A stretch of 64,000 nucleotides of DNA from assembly GCA_005784505.1 (NCBI GenBank), contig VCAZ01000008.1, forward strand, positions 2,959,763-3,023,762, written 5' to 3'. A program made the position numbers and the translations under genes. Shown here in pieces: positions 12,503 to 25,968 of this stretch (its first letter is position 1; the number at the start of each line of letters is the position of its first letter). Source of the DNA: Bagarius yarrelli (lineage: Eukaryota; Chordata; Actinopteri; Siluriformes; Sisoridae). The notes under the pieces are model-generated. The model had not been told where the DNA came from. It did no database searches and worked only from the letters and a program-made list of their open reading frames with translations.

Positions 12503-15178
12503 ATGGCACTACTCAAGATGAAGTTTCCCTTCCAGAAGAGGGTACGGTTGGCCCAGGGTCTGTGGCTGCTGTCATGGGTTGCTATGGTCTCTGGAGCCAT
12601 TACCTTTGCCATGGGAGTGTTTCTTAAGACAGAGCTTTTCCGCAGAGCTGAAGTACTAATCTTTTATTAACCTACTTCTTTCGACAATTCAAAGTATATA
12701 ATCACATCCGTGTGTCAGTTAGCTGTGTTGTATTTAATAATTGTTATGCTAAGATTTAATTTGTATTATTCATTAATAAACGATTTGTTTTATTGGTTAA
12801 TTGTATCTTAGGAAAGAAGGTAAAATTTTGTCTAAACTTTTAATAATGTATTTTGTTTAGAAAATATACATCTTAAATGTAAATGGGCCTTTTTGTATTA
12901 GGGCAACATATAAATTGACTTTTAAAAATAAAGAAGCATCTTAGGTTTCTTCTACAGTATGTAAGCCATTTAAGATAAAAATCTTGAGTTAAATATAAAA
13001 AATAGCTTTGGTGGCCATGATTGTGTTTGATAAATGAGTTTTCCCTTCTATTTCTTGATTCGACCTTTTCGAGAAAAAACTTAGGGTTTAATCATTCATT
13101 TTACACAGTATGTTTTTGTTGCAAATGCACTTCATTTAGGGTACGGCTGTCAAATCTGCAAAATTTTTTATTCCATCTTTAATTTTCCCTATACTTCCTA
13201 GGTGATGCATAATAATGACATCCATATTGTGCCCAACCTGCTCATAATGGTTGGACTGACATCTGTGGGTATCAACATCTGTGCTGGTAAAGTGTGTCAG
13301 GACTCGCTGGATGCCTCGCGGTTTCCGCGCTGGAAAAACATCCTCACTCCTTTCTTCTGTCTCTCGCTTTTCTTTACATCTCTTCTACTGGTTGCTATGA
13401 TATTAAGCTATGCCCTGCAGCCCAGCTTGGAGGAGTCTCTCAAAGTAGGCTTGAAGAACGGCATCCGTTTCTATAAGGTGAAAGAATGCACTCATGGACG
13501 CATAAATTAAGTTTTCACATGACTCTTTTTACTTGAAAATAGTAAATCACATTTACACAAACTATCCCTCTGTCATGATATTGGTTGAATAGTACTAACT
13601 TTCAATGTATAAAAGTACTGTGTGCTGGATGTGTAAGATGGCAGCTAAAAATAAGTCCATTGAATTATATTTTTGTAGAAAAATAATGAACCAAAATAAT
13701 TCTGAATATTATTTAGTAAACTGTATAATATATATACTATATACTATATAATATAATATCAATATCAATTATTGATATAATATCAATAGCATTTTAGTTG
13801 TTTAACAGTGGACATAAGATTCTCCATTAACTGTGTTCTTTAGATAAAAGACTAGTCTTAATGTCTTATGCTCTTTTATGCTCATAGTGCACAAGTGTGC
13901 TAAGTGTACTTCATCACACAGGACACAGACACTCCAGGCCGGTGCTTTCAGAAGGAGACGATTGACCATCTGCAGATCGAGTTCCAGTGCTGTGGAAACA
14001 CTAATTACAGGGACTGGTTTGAAGTGCAGTGGGTCAACAACCGCTACCTGGACTTCACCTCGAAGGAAGTAAAAGAGTGAGTTAAAAAATTTAAGGATGA
14101 AAAAAGACATGCTTAGCAATGTTTTAAGGACAAAGACTTAAGGTGTGAAAATAAAATAAGCACAATATGGTGTAAATTTGATTACGATGTTTCCTACAAG
14201 CGTTGCTGGCAGTGTGAGATCCTTGCTTTTAATTTAATAAATAACCGGAAAACGAACCTTACAAAGGTAATTGCATAAATTAATTTAAATTATTCACATG
14301 TATTTAGAACTTTATCAGTAATCCAGGAGTCACAAACAGTGACCCAAAAACTTTTCAGTTTCTATAGCAATGTAAAATAGTCACCTAAAATAGTTACAGA
14401 TTTTTGTACATTGAAGTTAATTGAATAAGCATATAGCAGTAAAAAAAAAAAACACAGGCACTAATGTTAGATGACGAGTTCTGGGTTTCAGTGTGTTTAT
14501 CTATTATGTTTGCGTCTTTTAGTTCTGGTGTGCCGGTAAGGTGTTCCAGATTTATGGACATAGTGTATCTGTTATAACTCATTGTGTTTTTATTTGCTTT
14601 TTTGTCTAGCCGTATAAAAAGTAATGTGGATGGCCGTTACCTGATGGACGGAGTGCCGTTCAGTTGCTGTAATCCAGCTTCCCCCAGGCCCTGCATTCAG
14701 TATCATCTCTTAGACAATTTAGCCCATTATAACTACGAGTATCAGAGTGAGGAGCTGAATCTGTACAATCGTGGCTGTCGGCAGGCTCTGGTTAACTACT
14801 ACATGGGTCTGATGAACTCCATTGGGCCTGGAGTACTAGCTGTGTTTTTAATTCAGGTACAGTGAAGAAGAATTATGTTAAAAAATATTCTTTTTTAAGC
14901 TAGTCACTATTCAACACACATGTTCTTTCTATCTGTTGTAGATGACTGTGTTGACTGGCCTGCGGTACCTGCAGACTTCCATGGAAGCTGTGGAAGGTCA
15001 GGAGAATGTAGAAATCGAGACCGAAGGCTACATCTTGGAAAAAGGTGTAATGGAGACAGTCAAAGAGTTTAAAGAGAAGGTGATGAAGTTGTTTCAGCAG
15101 GGTCAGGTGGAGGTTGCCCCCCCAGAAGCTGAACCAGCAGCAGCGTCAGCAGAGAAAGCAGACACGGCCTCCAGCTAA
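12503..15178 (+). CDS. rom1: ROM1/peripherin-2 family photoreceptor tetraspanin
   Basis: Coding exons are 12503-12652, 13202-13477, 13922-14076, 14610-14856 and 14942-15178: 1065 nt, 354 residues (human PRPH2 has 346, ROM1 351). The protein starts [20 protein letters not shown] and has four membrane segments at about 17-41, 62-80, 100-123 and 255-282. The large extracellular loop keeps all seven cysteines of the family: C150 in DTDTPGRC, the CCG pair 165-166, then FSCCNP, RPC and RGC. Human PRPH2 and ROM1 form disc-rim complexes in rod and cone outer segments. The PRPH2 glycosylation site (NNSA) is replaced by [15 protein letters not shown] matches ROM1, and the neighbours ccdc88b and macrod1 match human 11q12-q13; together these favour rom1 over prph2. 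Two extra introns split what is one exon in human PRPH2. Family certain; paralogue likely. Confidence 0.9.
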
Positions 15179-15360
15179 AGGACGTGTCCAATGGGTTTAT
15201 CAGTGAAAAGAACGAAAATGAGGAAACCCTAAACACAACCTTCCTCTTCAATGTTCTAATTATTCATTTTAGAAATATATCATCAACTAAGACCATGTGT
15301 AACTATAAAACTAAAATCATTACTCTGACTTTTCACGGGAAAAAAATTAATTACAATTTC

Positions 15361-15366
15361 ATTAAA
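15361..15366 (+). other. Candidate polyadenylation signal of rom1
   Basis: ATTAAA lies 183 nt after the rom1 stop codon. It is the common variant hexamer, but the cleavage site is not proven. Confidence 0.35.
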
Positions 15367-16496
15367 AACTAACATAACAGTGGAATGCCAAGAAAACCAC
15401 TTTGCATGCTGTTGTAGCCCATCGTTTCTGCTTTATGTATGACTGTAAAGAGTTAATTATAGAGCAAATGCAAAATATGTGTAATGCAGATAAATATATA
15501 AGTTTGTATCTGCTTTGTGCCTCTATTTGATTGTTCTTTATATTAAGTGAATAGGAAAAAATAAGAAAGAGGAAAAACGGATATAAAGCTGTCCTGCCTA
15601 ATGTCAAAGAAATGTATTTATTTCATAATGTTGCTCAATATTCATTTCAGCTAAAGGTTTGCTGGAGTTGGTTAAAGATGTAATTGGTTTAGCTCTTTGT
15701 CAGTTGAGAAAAGAACCAATGATCCGCTGGACCTTATGGTCCGGTCTGTCTGGAAAAAAAATACTTTCTTGGCAAATACATTACACCATCGCAAAGACCT
15801 CAGCGCCATCAATTAATTAAGCAGAAGAAATAAGGTTGATAAGCATTTTATCATAAATACCAGAGATAAAAAGTACGTCGGCTATGTGGGAAAATGCTTT
15901 GTCTGTCAGATGGCAGGTCCAACCCCGCCTGAAGAGTTTCATTCCTTACAGGCAGGTGTGTTGAGACAAGGTAATTTTGGACAGGGCCAAGGTGACCCTT
16001 CTTATAGCGTTTGCACACCACTGACCACGGGATGGCGCTGTCGAGTAACGATGCCCAGGACTGTTCTCGCTCATCCTACCGACTGAATTGTGACATGTTG
16101 AGTGACATGTTGGACATTTGACGAAATTTTCACCAGGAGACATGAAAATTACCGATGTGTTTTGAAAGGTCTGGAACTTTTCTTACATTTTTTCCGTACA
16201 CACGCAAACACACGCACACACACACACACGCACAGTTGCGGTGTTTACAGTTCTCAGGAGGGGAACCTCCTCGCTCATGGTGTAAGAGAACACTTTCTGA
16301 TTCCGGGGTGGTTACACAATGTGTCACTATCATGACAGAAAAGCAGAAGGGCAGTGGCAAGGGGAAAAATATGAGCTAACGCTTTTATATCACTAGGCAA
16401 AATTTAGTTGGGTTTTATTTTGTTAAAGATGAAATAACTTGTAAAGCACATGAGAAAAAAACCTGGAACCAACAGACACCTGATAAGATAATCAAG
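15367..16496. other. rom1-ccdc88b intergenic region and ccdc88b promoter zone
   Basis: Only 1.3 kb separates the rom1 stop from the ccdc88b start codon, so the ccdc88b promoter and 5' UTR must lie here or overlap the rom1 3' UTR. The interval is mixed-composition unique sequence with a short (CA)n at 16202-16230. I see no TATA box I would trust and no other gene. Confidence 0.5.
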
Positions 16497-19400
16497 ATGG
16501 ACGCTAACTTCACGGAAACGTTAGAAGAGTTCATGAGAAGCGCCCTTGTTACATGGGTAAGTTACGTTAAAATGGGTAACTTATTTTGATTAAAAAATAT
16601 ATAATTTTAATGTAAAGTACAGCCTCATTCAAAACTTTACATCTTTACAACCTGAATTGAGGTGTGAGATTTGTTCCTCATATGTTTATTTGTTAAATTT
16701 GTATATTATTAACGCTCCTCCCCCATTTTATGCAAATAACTTGACTTGCACCAATCCTATCTGTTATCCTATAATCCTATAAGTTCAAATAGTATTTATA
16801 GTATGATAATAATTTATACCTAATTATTGGGACACCTGATCATCACATCCACATATATTTCCAAACATTCTATTAGAGATTTAGTCTCACTCTTACTCCT
16901 GTTATAACATTTATATCATTTAATTCTCTTTCACGACAACTCAACACAATATGTCTTTATGGAGTTTAGTGGATTTGTGCACAGAAAAATTGTCATGCTA
17001 GAACAGCCTGTGAAACAATAATGCAACATTTAAGGAAACATATGTTCTGGTAATGTGCCCACAAACTTAAAGTTTGTCATTTGAAGTCATTTAGTGTAGT
17101 ATACGAGTAATATTTAGTAAGGTTAACGCATGCCTTTATATGACTAAAGCCAAAACGAACCAACCTTAAAGTCTACAAGACTTTAAAAGTGAACATACTA
17201 ATTCTAAAAACAACATCATAATAAAATAATTAGAACATGTGACCTTTCCACAAGGTGCATCTGTTTGAGGACATGGTTGGTGATGTGGGCCAGGACTATA
17301 TGGAAGTCAGTTCCAACTCTCATAATGCACTTCGGCAGTACCTGCGACTCACTGATGGAGTCTACCTCAATGAAGTCATGAGAATCATGTAAGACCTACA
17401 GTCACACTAATGCTGATTAAAGAAACATAAAAGTAACACCACATCAGTCATTAGCACTAACCCTGTATCGATATGGATTCCCCAGCGACTCTAATCCAAA
17501 GGTAGAACAGATCTATTACAACATTGACGATGACAAGATTCTCCGAGTTCAAAATCTCTCCATCCTAAACCGCCACCTCAGGTCTTATTATCAGGTACCA
17601 GATTACACAAAACTGTGAAACTAACTCATCTGTGAGTACTGATGATTGTGATTATGTTGAATTATTTGGTATAATTTTTTTAATTTATCATGTACTGTGA
17701 CTATTGATTTCTCTAATATACATAAAACTGATTGACATGTATTTTAAATGCATGCATTTTAAATTGCAATCTATAATATAGGTTAAGGTTTTGCTGTTAG
17801 CTGTACCTCTAGATGATTAGAGCAAATATGTTGTATAATATGATTAAAACAAATAACAAAGTGGACATTAAAAGTAAATCTGGATTATAAGTACTTAGTA
17901 AAGTTATAGTAACATTATATAATATTCAGTATTGGTATATTTCCCTGCTGTTACATGTGCATTACTGTGCACTAAACATAAACATAAAAACGTAAAATTC
18001 TAATAAAGGTCAGTTGTTCTAACGTATATTTATGTAGTTTAACACAAAAAAAACAATAGTCATCCATTTTTTGTTTGCCAGTAGTTTCACTTCTTGTTTC
18101 AGGTTTTTTAACAGCAAAAGCAATATATCATATAGTCATTTTAACGGAAATAGCATTTTTTGCACTCGTTCTCTCTCTCCTTTTTGTGCTGGCTTCTGTT
18201 TCACTTTTTAAAAGAATTGTTTAACACATTTTAAGTTGGTTTGCTAATCCTGCACAGGCAGAAACATTAAAGATGCATGAGAAGCATAGCTTCCTCTAAA
18301 TGAACTGTTTAACCACATAGCCATATTAGTCATCACTCGCCTGTGCAGTTTATTCCATCCAACGCTTCATCCTACACAAGGTTGGGTGCAATCTATTTTA
18401 GGAGACTTGGGGTACAACTCCAGACATAGTGCTAACCCATCTCTGGGCATAATCACACTCTATGCGATTAGAAATGTCAATAAACCCCATGACACATGCT
18501 GTAATCAACCCCAGAGGTGTGAGGCAAATGTGCAAAACTCTATGTTACTGTGACCCACAGTGTACAGTATTAAAAATATTTAAAGTGTCTCTAAATAAAC
18601 CCTTTATAATGTGATTCTACTGGCACAGTCTCAAACGTTCTTTGTAAAAGTAGACATGTGAGCCCAAGAACACCACTAAAGTGGGAAGTGGTAGTACAGT
18701 GGTTTAGGTGTTGTACCGGGCTGCCACTGTTGCCCCTAACCCTCAATTGCTCAGTTGTATAAATGAGATAAATGTAAGTCACGCTGGATAAGGGCATCTG
18801 CCAAATACTGCAAATGTAAATGTAAACTCAAGCTTGGTTTGAAGTTTATTACACAGGATTTAAAATAAGTATATACGTTTTGTGTAAGTTTTTATGTAAT
18901 AAGTTTTTAGGAACCAGAATACTTTTTTTGAAGTCTGAAGTTAGAAAATTAGTTTCATAAATTGATCGATTTTAGGGTTAAGCTTTAATTCTGTTTGCCT
19001 ATGAGATGATACACAATTTGTTTCAGTTTGGGTGAGACTGGGTGAAGTGGTTGATGGAAATAGACTAAAACAGCCAGCAGCATGTATGTCTATGCTTTTA
19101 AATGTGTAGTTGACACACCCAAATATATAGTGTAAAAAACAAGCACTACTTTAAAAGCATCTTTATAAAAACAATATTAGTTCTTCAAACGAAAATCAGA
19201 TCAAGCTTGACCTAACTGTGACAAAACATCTTGATTTTACAGCTTGATGTATATACCTAAACATTCATTTAATTCATTCACCTATACATTTATGAGCTAG
19301 CAAACAAAATTGTAATAAAATAGCATTCTATTTGCGGCTATATCTGATAATCATGCTTCATTTGCCAGAAAGAAAGAGCCAACATTATTATATCATTAAA

Positions 19401-22400
19401 AAAAAAGAAAATTATGTGATATACTGATCTTTCCTTAATTTCTTCAGGAAAATCTTCAACAGCTGGTTTTGATGCCCCTTCCGAATGTAGCAGTTTTGGG
19501 GCGTGATCCCCTTACAGGTGAGCTAACACACTAACTGTTCTGTTCCAAGTGTTCTGTTACATGCTACCCACATGTCTGTTTTTTACAGTAAAGTAAGTAA
19601 ATATAGTGAATAATAGTATGGTGTATCAAGTAATGACTAAGTAATATGCATTAGAAATATACATCTCTATCGTTTCTTCTTATTTAAATCTTGGTCAACA
19701 GAGGGTGCCTTAGATGAACTAAGAAGGTTGTTGCTGCTGTTATTGGGATGTGCAGTCCAGGTAAACACACACACACACACGCACAGATATCTATATCCTT
19801 TATATCTATATCTATAAAACTTACAGTTAATTTATAGGTAAAACATATAAACTGAGTTGGTGTGTATGTCTTATTGTGTTTTTGTGGCCAGTGTGAGACA
19901 AAGCAAACGTTTATTCAGCAGATCCAATCACTCTACATCGAGACACAGGCAGAACTCGCTCTCTGTATACAGGAGGTCAGTCTTCCATAACACCAGATTT
20001 TATCATGCCAGAGCCCATATTTTTTGCATGCTTAGTAAGCACATTATTTATCAGAAAAACAGCCAGTATTAACCTGTTTAAACCTGAAAAATATTAACAT
20101 AAAATGTTAACATAAAAACTTTGTATGCTTGTGTCTTAATCTAAATTGTGTACATTTGCTTTTATTCTTTAGGTCTATTTTGTTCTCTGTAGCTCAGTTT
20201 TTAATATAACACCATAGCCCTGGAAAATGTTGTTTTATTTCAGCATATACGGAAGAAGATATATAATGTTGAAATAACAAAAAAAGCTTCACTTATGAAT
20301 AAAAAACACCAGAAATTAATAACAGTAAAAAATATAGTATCTGAAGGTTTTTAACGTCGTTGTGTCTCTTTCCTTTTCTCTGTAGACAGAGCTGACTTTT
20401 CCAAACTCAACTTGAATTTATTTATGGCTTTTCTCTCTATATATAAAAATGATGAAACCTTTGGAAAAAGCTAGCTATATTTTCTGACTGTAACTATTCC
20501 AATAATGTTTTATATTAGATATTACTTTTGTTTGCTTAAGGTGACCCAGGACCCGAATGCAGTCCTGCCACTGCAGTATGGAGACGTGTGTTCACTGGAT
20601 AGGCTGGAATTACAGACACTGCTTGGTTTCCCTTGCTCGGCAGATTCAGAGCCTTCTGGCTCAGAGAGACACACAACTAGAAGTAAGATGGAAAAATATA
20701 CTGCCTTTACACAGACTAGCCTCGATTGTACACACAAATTGTACAGGTTCACAATGTAATTTATGTTCAGACAAATTTCTTCAACATAGATAAAATAAAG
20801 GAAAATCTCTAAACGGTATCGGAAGAAACTTAAATATGAATAAAGGTCTTATGCTTAGGCTGCACACTTATAGACAAAGTAGAATTATATTAAGATTTAC
20901 ATATTGATTCATATCAAGTGTTTACTAGGAAGGGGATATTCCTTAAAATCTGGGATTGATTGGTTTATATATAACTAATAAACAATCAGAATATCAGTTT
21001 TATCTTTCTGTTGTGTTTTTTTTTTTTTGTATGGGGTAAATATTTAAAGATTATACGCTTATACGTTCTGTCTAGTTTAAACTGGCATTTTTTTTATTGT
21101 TGTAAAGATTTACAGCTGTATTTCAGGTGTGTGTACAGCCAGCTGTCATTATAATTCAGTTCAGTATAACTCAGTTTTTTAGCCTATTATTAGAATAATA
21201 TAACAGACATGCTTTACTTTATCGATAACCTTTTTCTGGCTGTGTGATTTTCAGAGAATTGCAGAACTGAGTGTGCAGTGTGAGTCAGTATCATCTTCCA
21301 CTGCACCCCCTACAGGCACCTGGCACAACACCCCTGAGGGATTGTCCACCCAACTGGTAGATAGCAAAGCCAAACTACGCAGACTCAAACAGGAGCTGTA
21401 AGTGTATCAGTGTGTATGGATGTGCACAAGTTTAGGTTAAAAATATTTTATGCTTTGTTACATAGTGATTGTGTTTATAAGCTGTGTTTATAAGAATGTA
21501 CCAGGCCCCCTGATTTAATGTTATGAAGTAACATCCTGATCTTAACGTCCTATTTTTTTTTAGGGAAGATAAAGAAGATCAATTAATCGATTACAAGCAG
21601 GAAATACAAACTATTGAAGAAGAACTAAAAAAACTGCAGTGTGAGGTAATGCTTAAATACAAACATTTTTGTCATTATTCATGTTCTGACCACTGAAAGC
21701 TATTTTTTTTCCTATTATAAATTTTTTAACTTTATACCACAGAAATTACTCAAAACATAAAGCTTTCAGTCCTGAAGTAACTTTCTCACCATTGACTCTT
21801 TAAATCCAGAACCGAGCACTGCAGGGTGAGGTCCGTGTCAGTCGGAATCTTCGAGATGAAGTGGACTGTCTGCGTGAGCGAGCAAACCGAGCAGAACAGC
21901 TACAGATGGAGCTTAAGACTTGTATGCATCGTCTGCGCAGCATGGAGCTCTATCGCACTCAGCTGAAGGTAAACACATCAAACAAAGTACTCTAATTACA
22001 ATCACTTTAAGTTTCCATTACTTGCATTTTTTATCTGTTGCTGAGAATAGTTTTAGTTCTAGTTTTCTAAGAATTTGTGGTGTCTTACTAGCCATTTTTG
22101 AAATACATAAATCCTGGCAAAAAAAAAAGGCAAAAAATGCTAAGCTCATGTATTTTTAATGATCAACCTATTTTTTTTTTACTTAAAAAAAAATACATAG
22201 ACTGTCATTTAGGTAGCTAGTGTGATTGAGTCTTTCTACTGTCCCCTACAGGAACAACAGCAGTACTGCGCTTCACTGCAAGAGAACAAGGCCCTGCTGG
22301 AAGAGCAACTTGATGACGCACGGCTCCGATGTTCTGCCTTACGGGAACTGGAAAAAGACAATCTTTTGCTCAGGCATAAACTCATGGATATGGAGGCGGT

Positions 22401-25400
22401 ATGAAAGTGGCTGCTGATCTCCTTAATCAGATGTTTACTGCATAGAAATGTTAAATATAGTAATAAATAAGTGGCACCCATAATTAATAGCTTCGGTAGG
22501 AAGAAGGAAGTTATGTGTGTATGTACAAGTATGTGTGTGTCTATGCATAGGAGCGGGATGTGGAGAGGCAAAGGGTCGACGAGCTGCTGGAGATGAATAT
22601 GAGCCTGCAGATGGATCTGAAGCGCTCATCTCATTTTGCTGATGTCACAGAAAGAGAGGCTTATTCTCATGTCCTTTACTCTGAGCTGGAATCTGATGAG
22701 GAGCTTCAGGAGACCCCAGAGAATCATGGTGATTGTGTAGCACATGTCACCTGACCACTTTTTAATTAAGTGGTTACTTCAGGACAAATGTTTTCTCACA
22801 TTCAGGAAATTTTGGTTTATTGACTCTTTTATAATCTTTTCTTCCTTTTTTCCTAATTCTGTCTAGAAGGGGACCTAAAGCCACTTAGTGTAGAGGTGAA
22901 TGAGGCATCCTCACTAAGGCTCCTGGGGGCTGAGAATGAAAATGCAGAACTGAGGAGACGACTAGAGTGTCTGCAAGCTGAGCAAAAAGTAGGGTCACAT
23001 CACAGCCTTGTTGAAATGAATAAAACAATATGATTTTATGATCTGTAAATTCTCTAAAACATAATCTAAATTTTGGAAAATTGAATTCTATTTTCTCAAA
23101 TATTATCAAGTTTATTTAGTAATGGGTTTAATAGTTTATAAAATAAAATCAGCTCTGAATTAATGATTGATTTGTATGATTAATTTTGACAAGAATTTAA
23201 GTGAAAAACATCTGTTTTATTTAAAACATCAGCACCCGCTTGACTGTTTGACAGACATTTGAATTACAACTTTTTAATTACAGAGCAGGCTATAATTAAG
23301 GGTTGTCAGCAATCATTTGCCTCTGATGACGATGTCATGATTAAACACTCGAGCCAAAAACTTCTCACACATAATTTAAAACATTTGCAAAATAAGATCA
23401 AAAATATGTGTAATGGATAAATAAATGTTACGTTTAAGCTTTATTTTCATAACATCCTTATTTGTCAGTACACCAGTTGTGATCTTTGATCTGGATTTTA
23501 GAAACAAAACTCACACCTAAAGTCTGTGCCAGGAAAGGTCTGACGGTGCTAATGCACATGTGTGAGTCTTTATTGTGATAGATAATGAGCTAAAGCTAAT
23601 AAAAGATAATTGCTTTTTTGATCTAAGCTGGGAAATGGGTAATTTTTCATTGTGTTTCTAAAATGATTTTGCTAAACCAATAAAAGCCGTGGATGATCTT
23701 TGATAGCGTCTGTGGAAAATGCATAATTGGCTTTGATTCCAATTTGACCACTTTCTACATTCTCTTGGTGATAATAAAATCCTTAATGTGTTGCTTAGGC
23801 TCAGCAGAAAAACTGTCCTAAGCTAACAGAGGCTCTTCAGAGACAGACAGACAGACTTAAACAACTGGATGAAGAGCACCAGAAGACCCTCAGAGAAGTA
23901 AGACACTTCACAAACACATACTCGACAAACAATGAACAGAATGCTCGTACTACAGAGTTTGTATTACCTGCTGCTTTGGAGCTCCATGTCTGAGTTTTTC
24001 CTTTTCTTTCATTTCTTTTTTTCCAACCGTCAGCTTCAGAACCTGAAAAATGAAAATACCAATTTGAAGAGAAGTCTTGACGAGCTGGAGAAAATCGAAA
24101 CCCAGGAAAAGCAGAGGGAGAGGTCATCTGGAGTAGTAGAGAGAGTGATCCCCAGAGGGGAATGTGAAGGAAAAGACACTGGAAAAGACGAGAAGGCGGA
24201 CAAACGGGAGAAGAGAAAAGAGAAGTTGATAAGAGCGCAGAGGGAGGACGGAGAAGGTGAGGAGGTTTTCCTAAAAGAGAGAAAAGAGGAGACTAACAAT
24301 GATATAGAGGCAAAAGAAAGAGGGGAAGCAGAAGGAGAAAAATGGACAAGGATAGAAAAAAATAAAATTGAAAGCATGACACCAAAGGAGGTTAGCAAAT
24401 CGGATGAGCAATTATCTGTAACAGAAAAAGAAGAAGAAGATGTGAGAAAGATGGAGATGGAGGTGGACAAGCTCCACAGGGAGATGTACGTTCTGTCCAC
24501 TCAGCTGCAGCAGGCAGTAGATGACGCAGGTCAACAGGCGAATCTGGTCCAAGAGCTGCACTCCAAACTGGGAGAGCAGAAAAAGAAGACTTGGGAGACA
24601 GAGCAAAAACTGGCTTTTTTGGAAATTGAAAGCCAGCGACTTAGGAAAGCAGCGGATGGCCTCACTGAAGCCAGGAAACAAATAGAGGTACCATTAATAA
24701 CAGTATTAATTCTGTGCACATTTTTAAAAATGTTCTGGGCAGAGAACCAACATCTGAAAATAAAAACAAAAACAGACAGGATATTAGAAGTTAATCATTT
24801 TATCTAGAGTGTACAGATATAACCCAGAGAGAGTTGGTCAGACTCTGCTGCATCACAGATAAGTGATAAAGCAACAGCTGAATCCCACTAGCACTATCAG
24901 CAGGGAGATGAATGGCATTGTGGGTAATCTAGGAAACTGTCTGAAATGAGAATAGACCAGCAGGTTAAAAGAAAGTTAAATTAAAATGCCAGTTCTCCAA
25001 TTTTAAAGATGCATTCTATTTAAGCTTATGATTCAGATATTTTTCAGCAGGTACTCAGCTGTGTTTGTTTGCTAGATTTTACAGTGTGAATCCATGCACC
25101 AAGAGGAGGAACTGATGCGTCTACGCAGTCAGGCAGAGCTGCAGAAGATGGAGGCTGCAGTTATTCCCCAGCTAGAGGGAGAGAGAGCTGCACTGGAGAG
25201 GGAGAGAGAAACCCTTAAAGCCACTATAGATTCTCTTAGGGCATCAGTACGCAGGGTAAGAATGCACACCAATAAAACTTTAATTGGTGTCATTGGAGCT
25301 GTGTTTATTATCCCTATTTTATATCTTATTGCAGGTTGATTTAATTATTAAAGGTAGATTAGATGAGTAAAAATCAGGTTGCCAATTGAAGCTTAATCCA

Positions 25401-25922
25401 ACAGGCAGTGACAATTTCTTTCCCACTATGTCAATGTTTTCTGTTTAACATCATTTCTAAAGAAAACTTTAGTTTCGAAAACTAAGTTTCGATAATTTCT
25501 TGACATTCTAAAGGGTGATCAGCTCGAATTGACCAATCAAACTCTGAAAGCGGAGCTTGAGCGTCTAGGACGGAACTTGGACTCTGCCCGTCGAAGAGAG
25601 GAGGAACTGGAAGCTGAGATAAAGGAGTCTGGCCTTGAGATTGAAGCTCTAGTCAAAAGGCAGGATAAGGCTATGCAGGAGGTCACACGACTGGAACAAG
25701 AAAAGGAAGTGTGTCAATCTGAGCTGGACAGTCAAAGGCGTGAGCATAGACAGAAGGAGCGTGAGATGGCCAGACTCCGGCAGCAGCTGGAAAGCACTGC
25801 ATCTGCCCTGGAACACGGCACTCAGAGGGCCTTCAGCCTGGAGCTTCAGCACAGGTGTGGACCTGTAGTAATGTAGCTCTACTATTACTATTACTAAAAA
25901 AAAAAAAAAAAAAAATATATAT

Positions 25923-25968
<46 letters not shown>

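Noticed and set aside
12503..15178. Calling the tetraspanin prph2
   Set aside because: The PRPH2 N-glycosylation site is missing and the linked genes are those of human 11q12-q13, where ROM1 lies, not 6p21.
24036..24500. A 154-codon minus-strand open frame rich in Ser and Phe
   Set aside because: It is the antisense shadow of the Lys/Glu-rich exon 15 of ccdc88b; purine-rich coding strands commonly leave the complement open.
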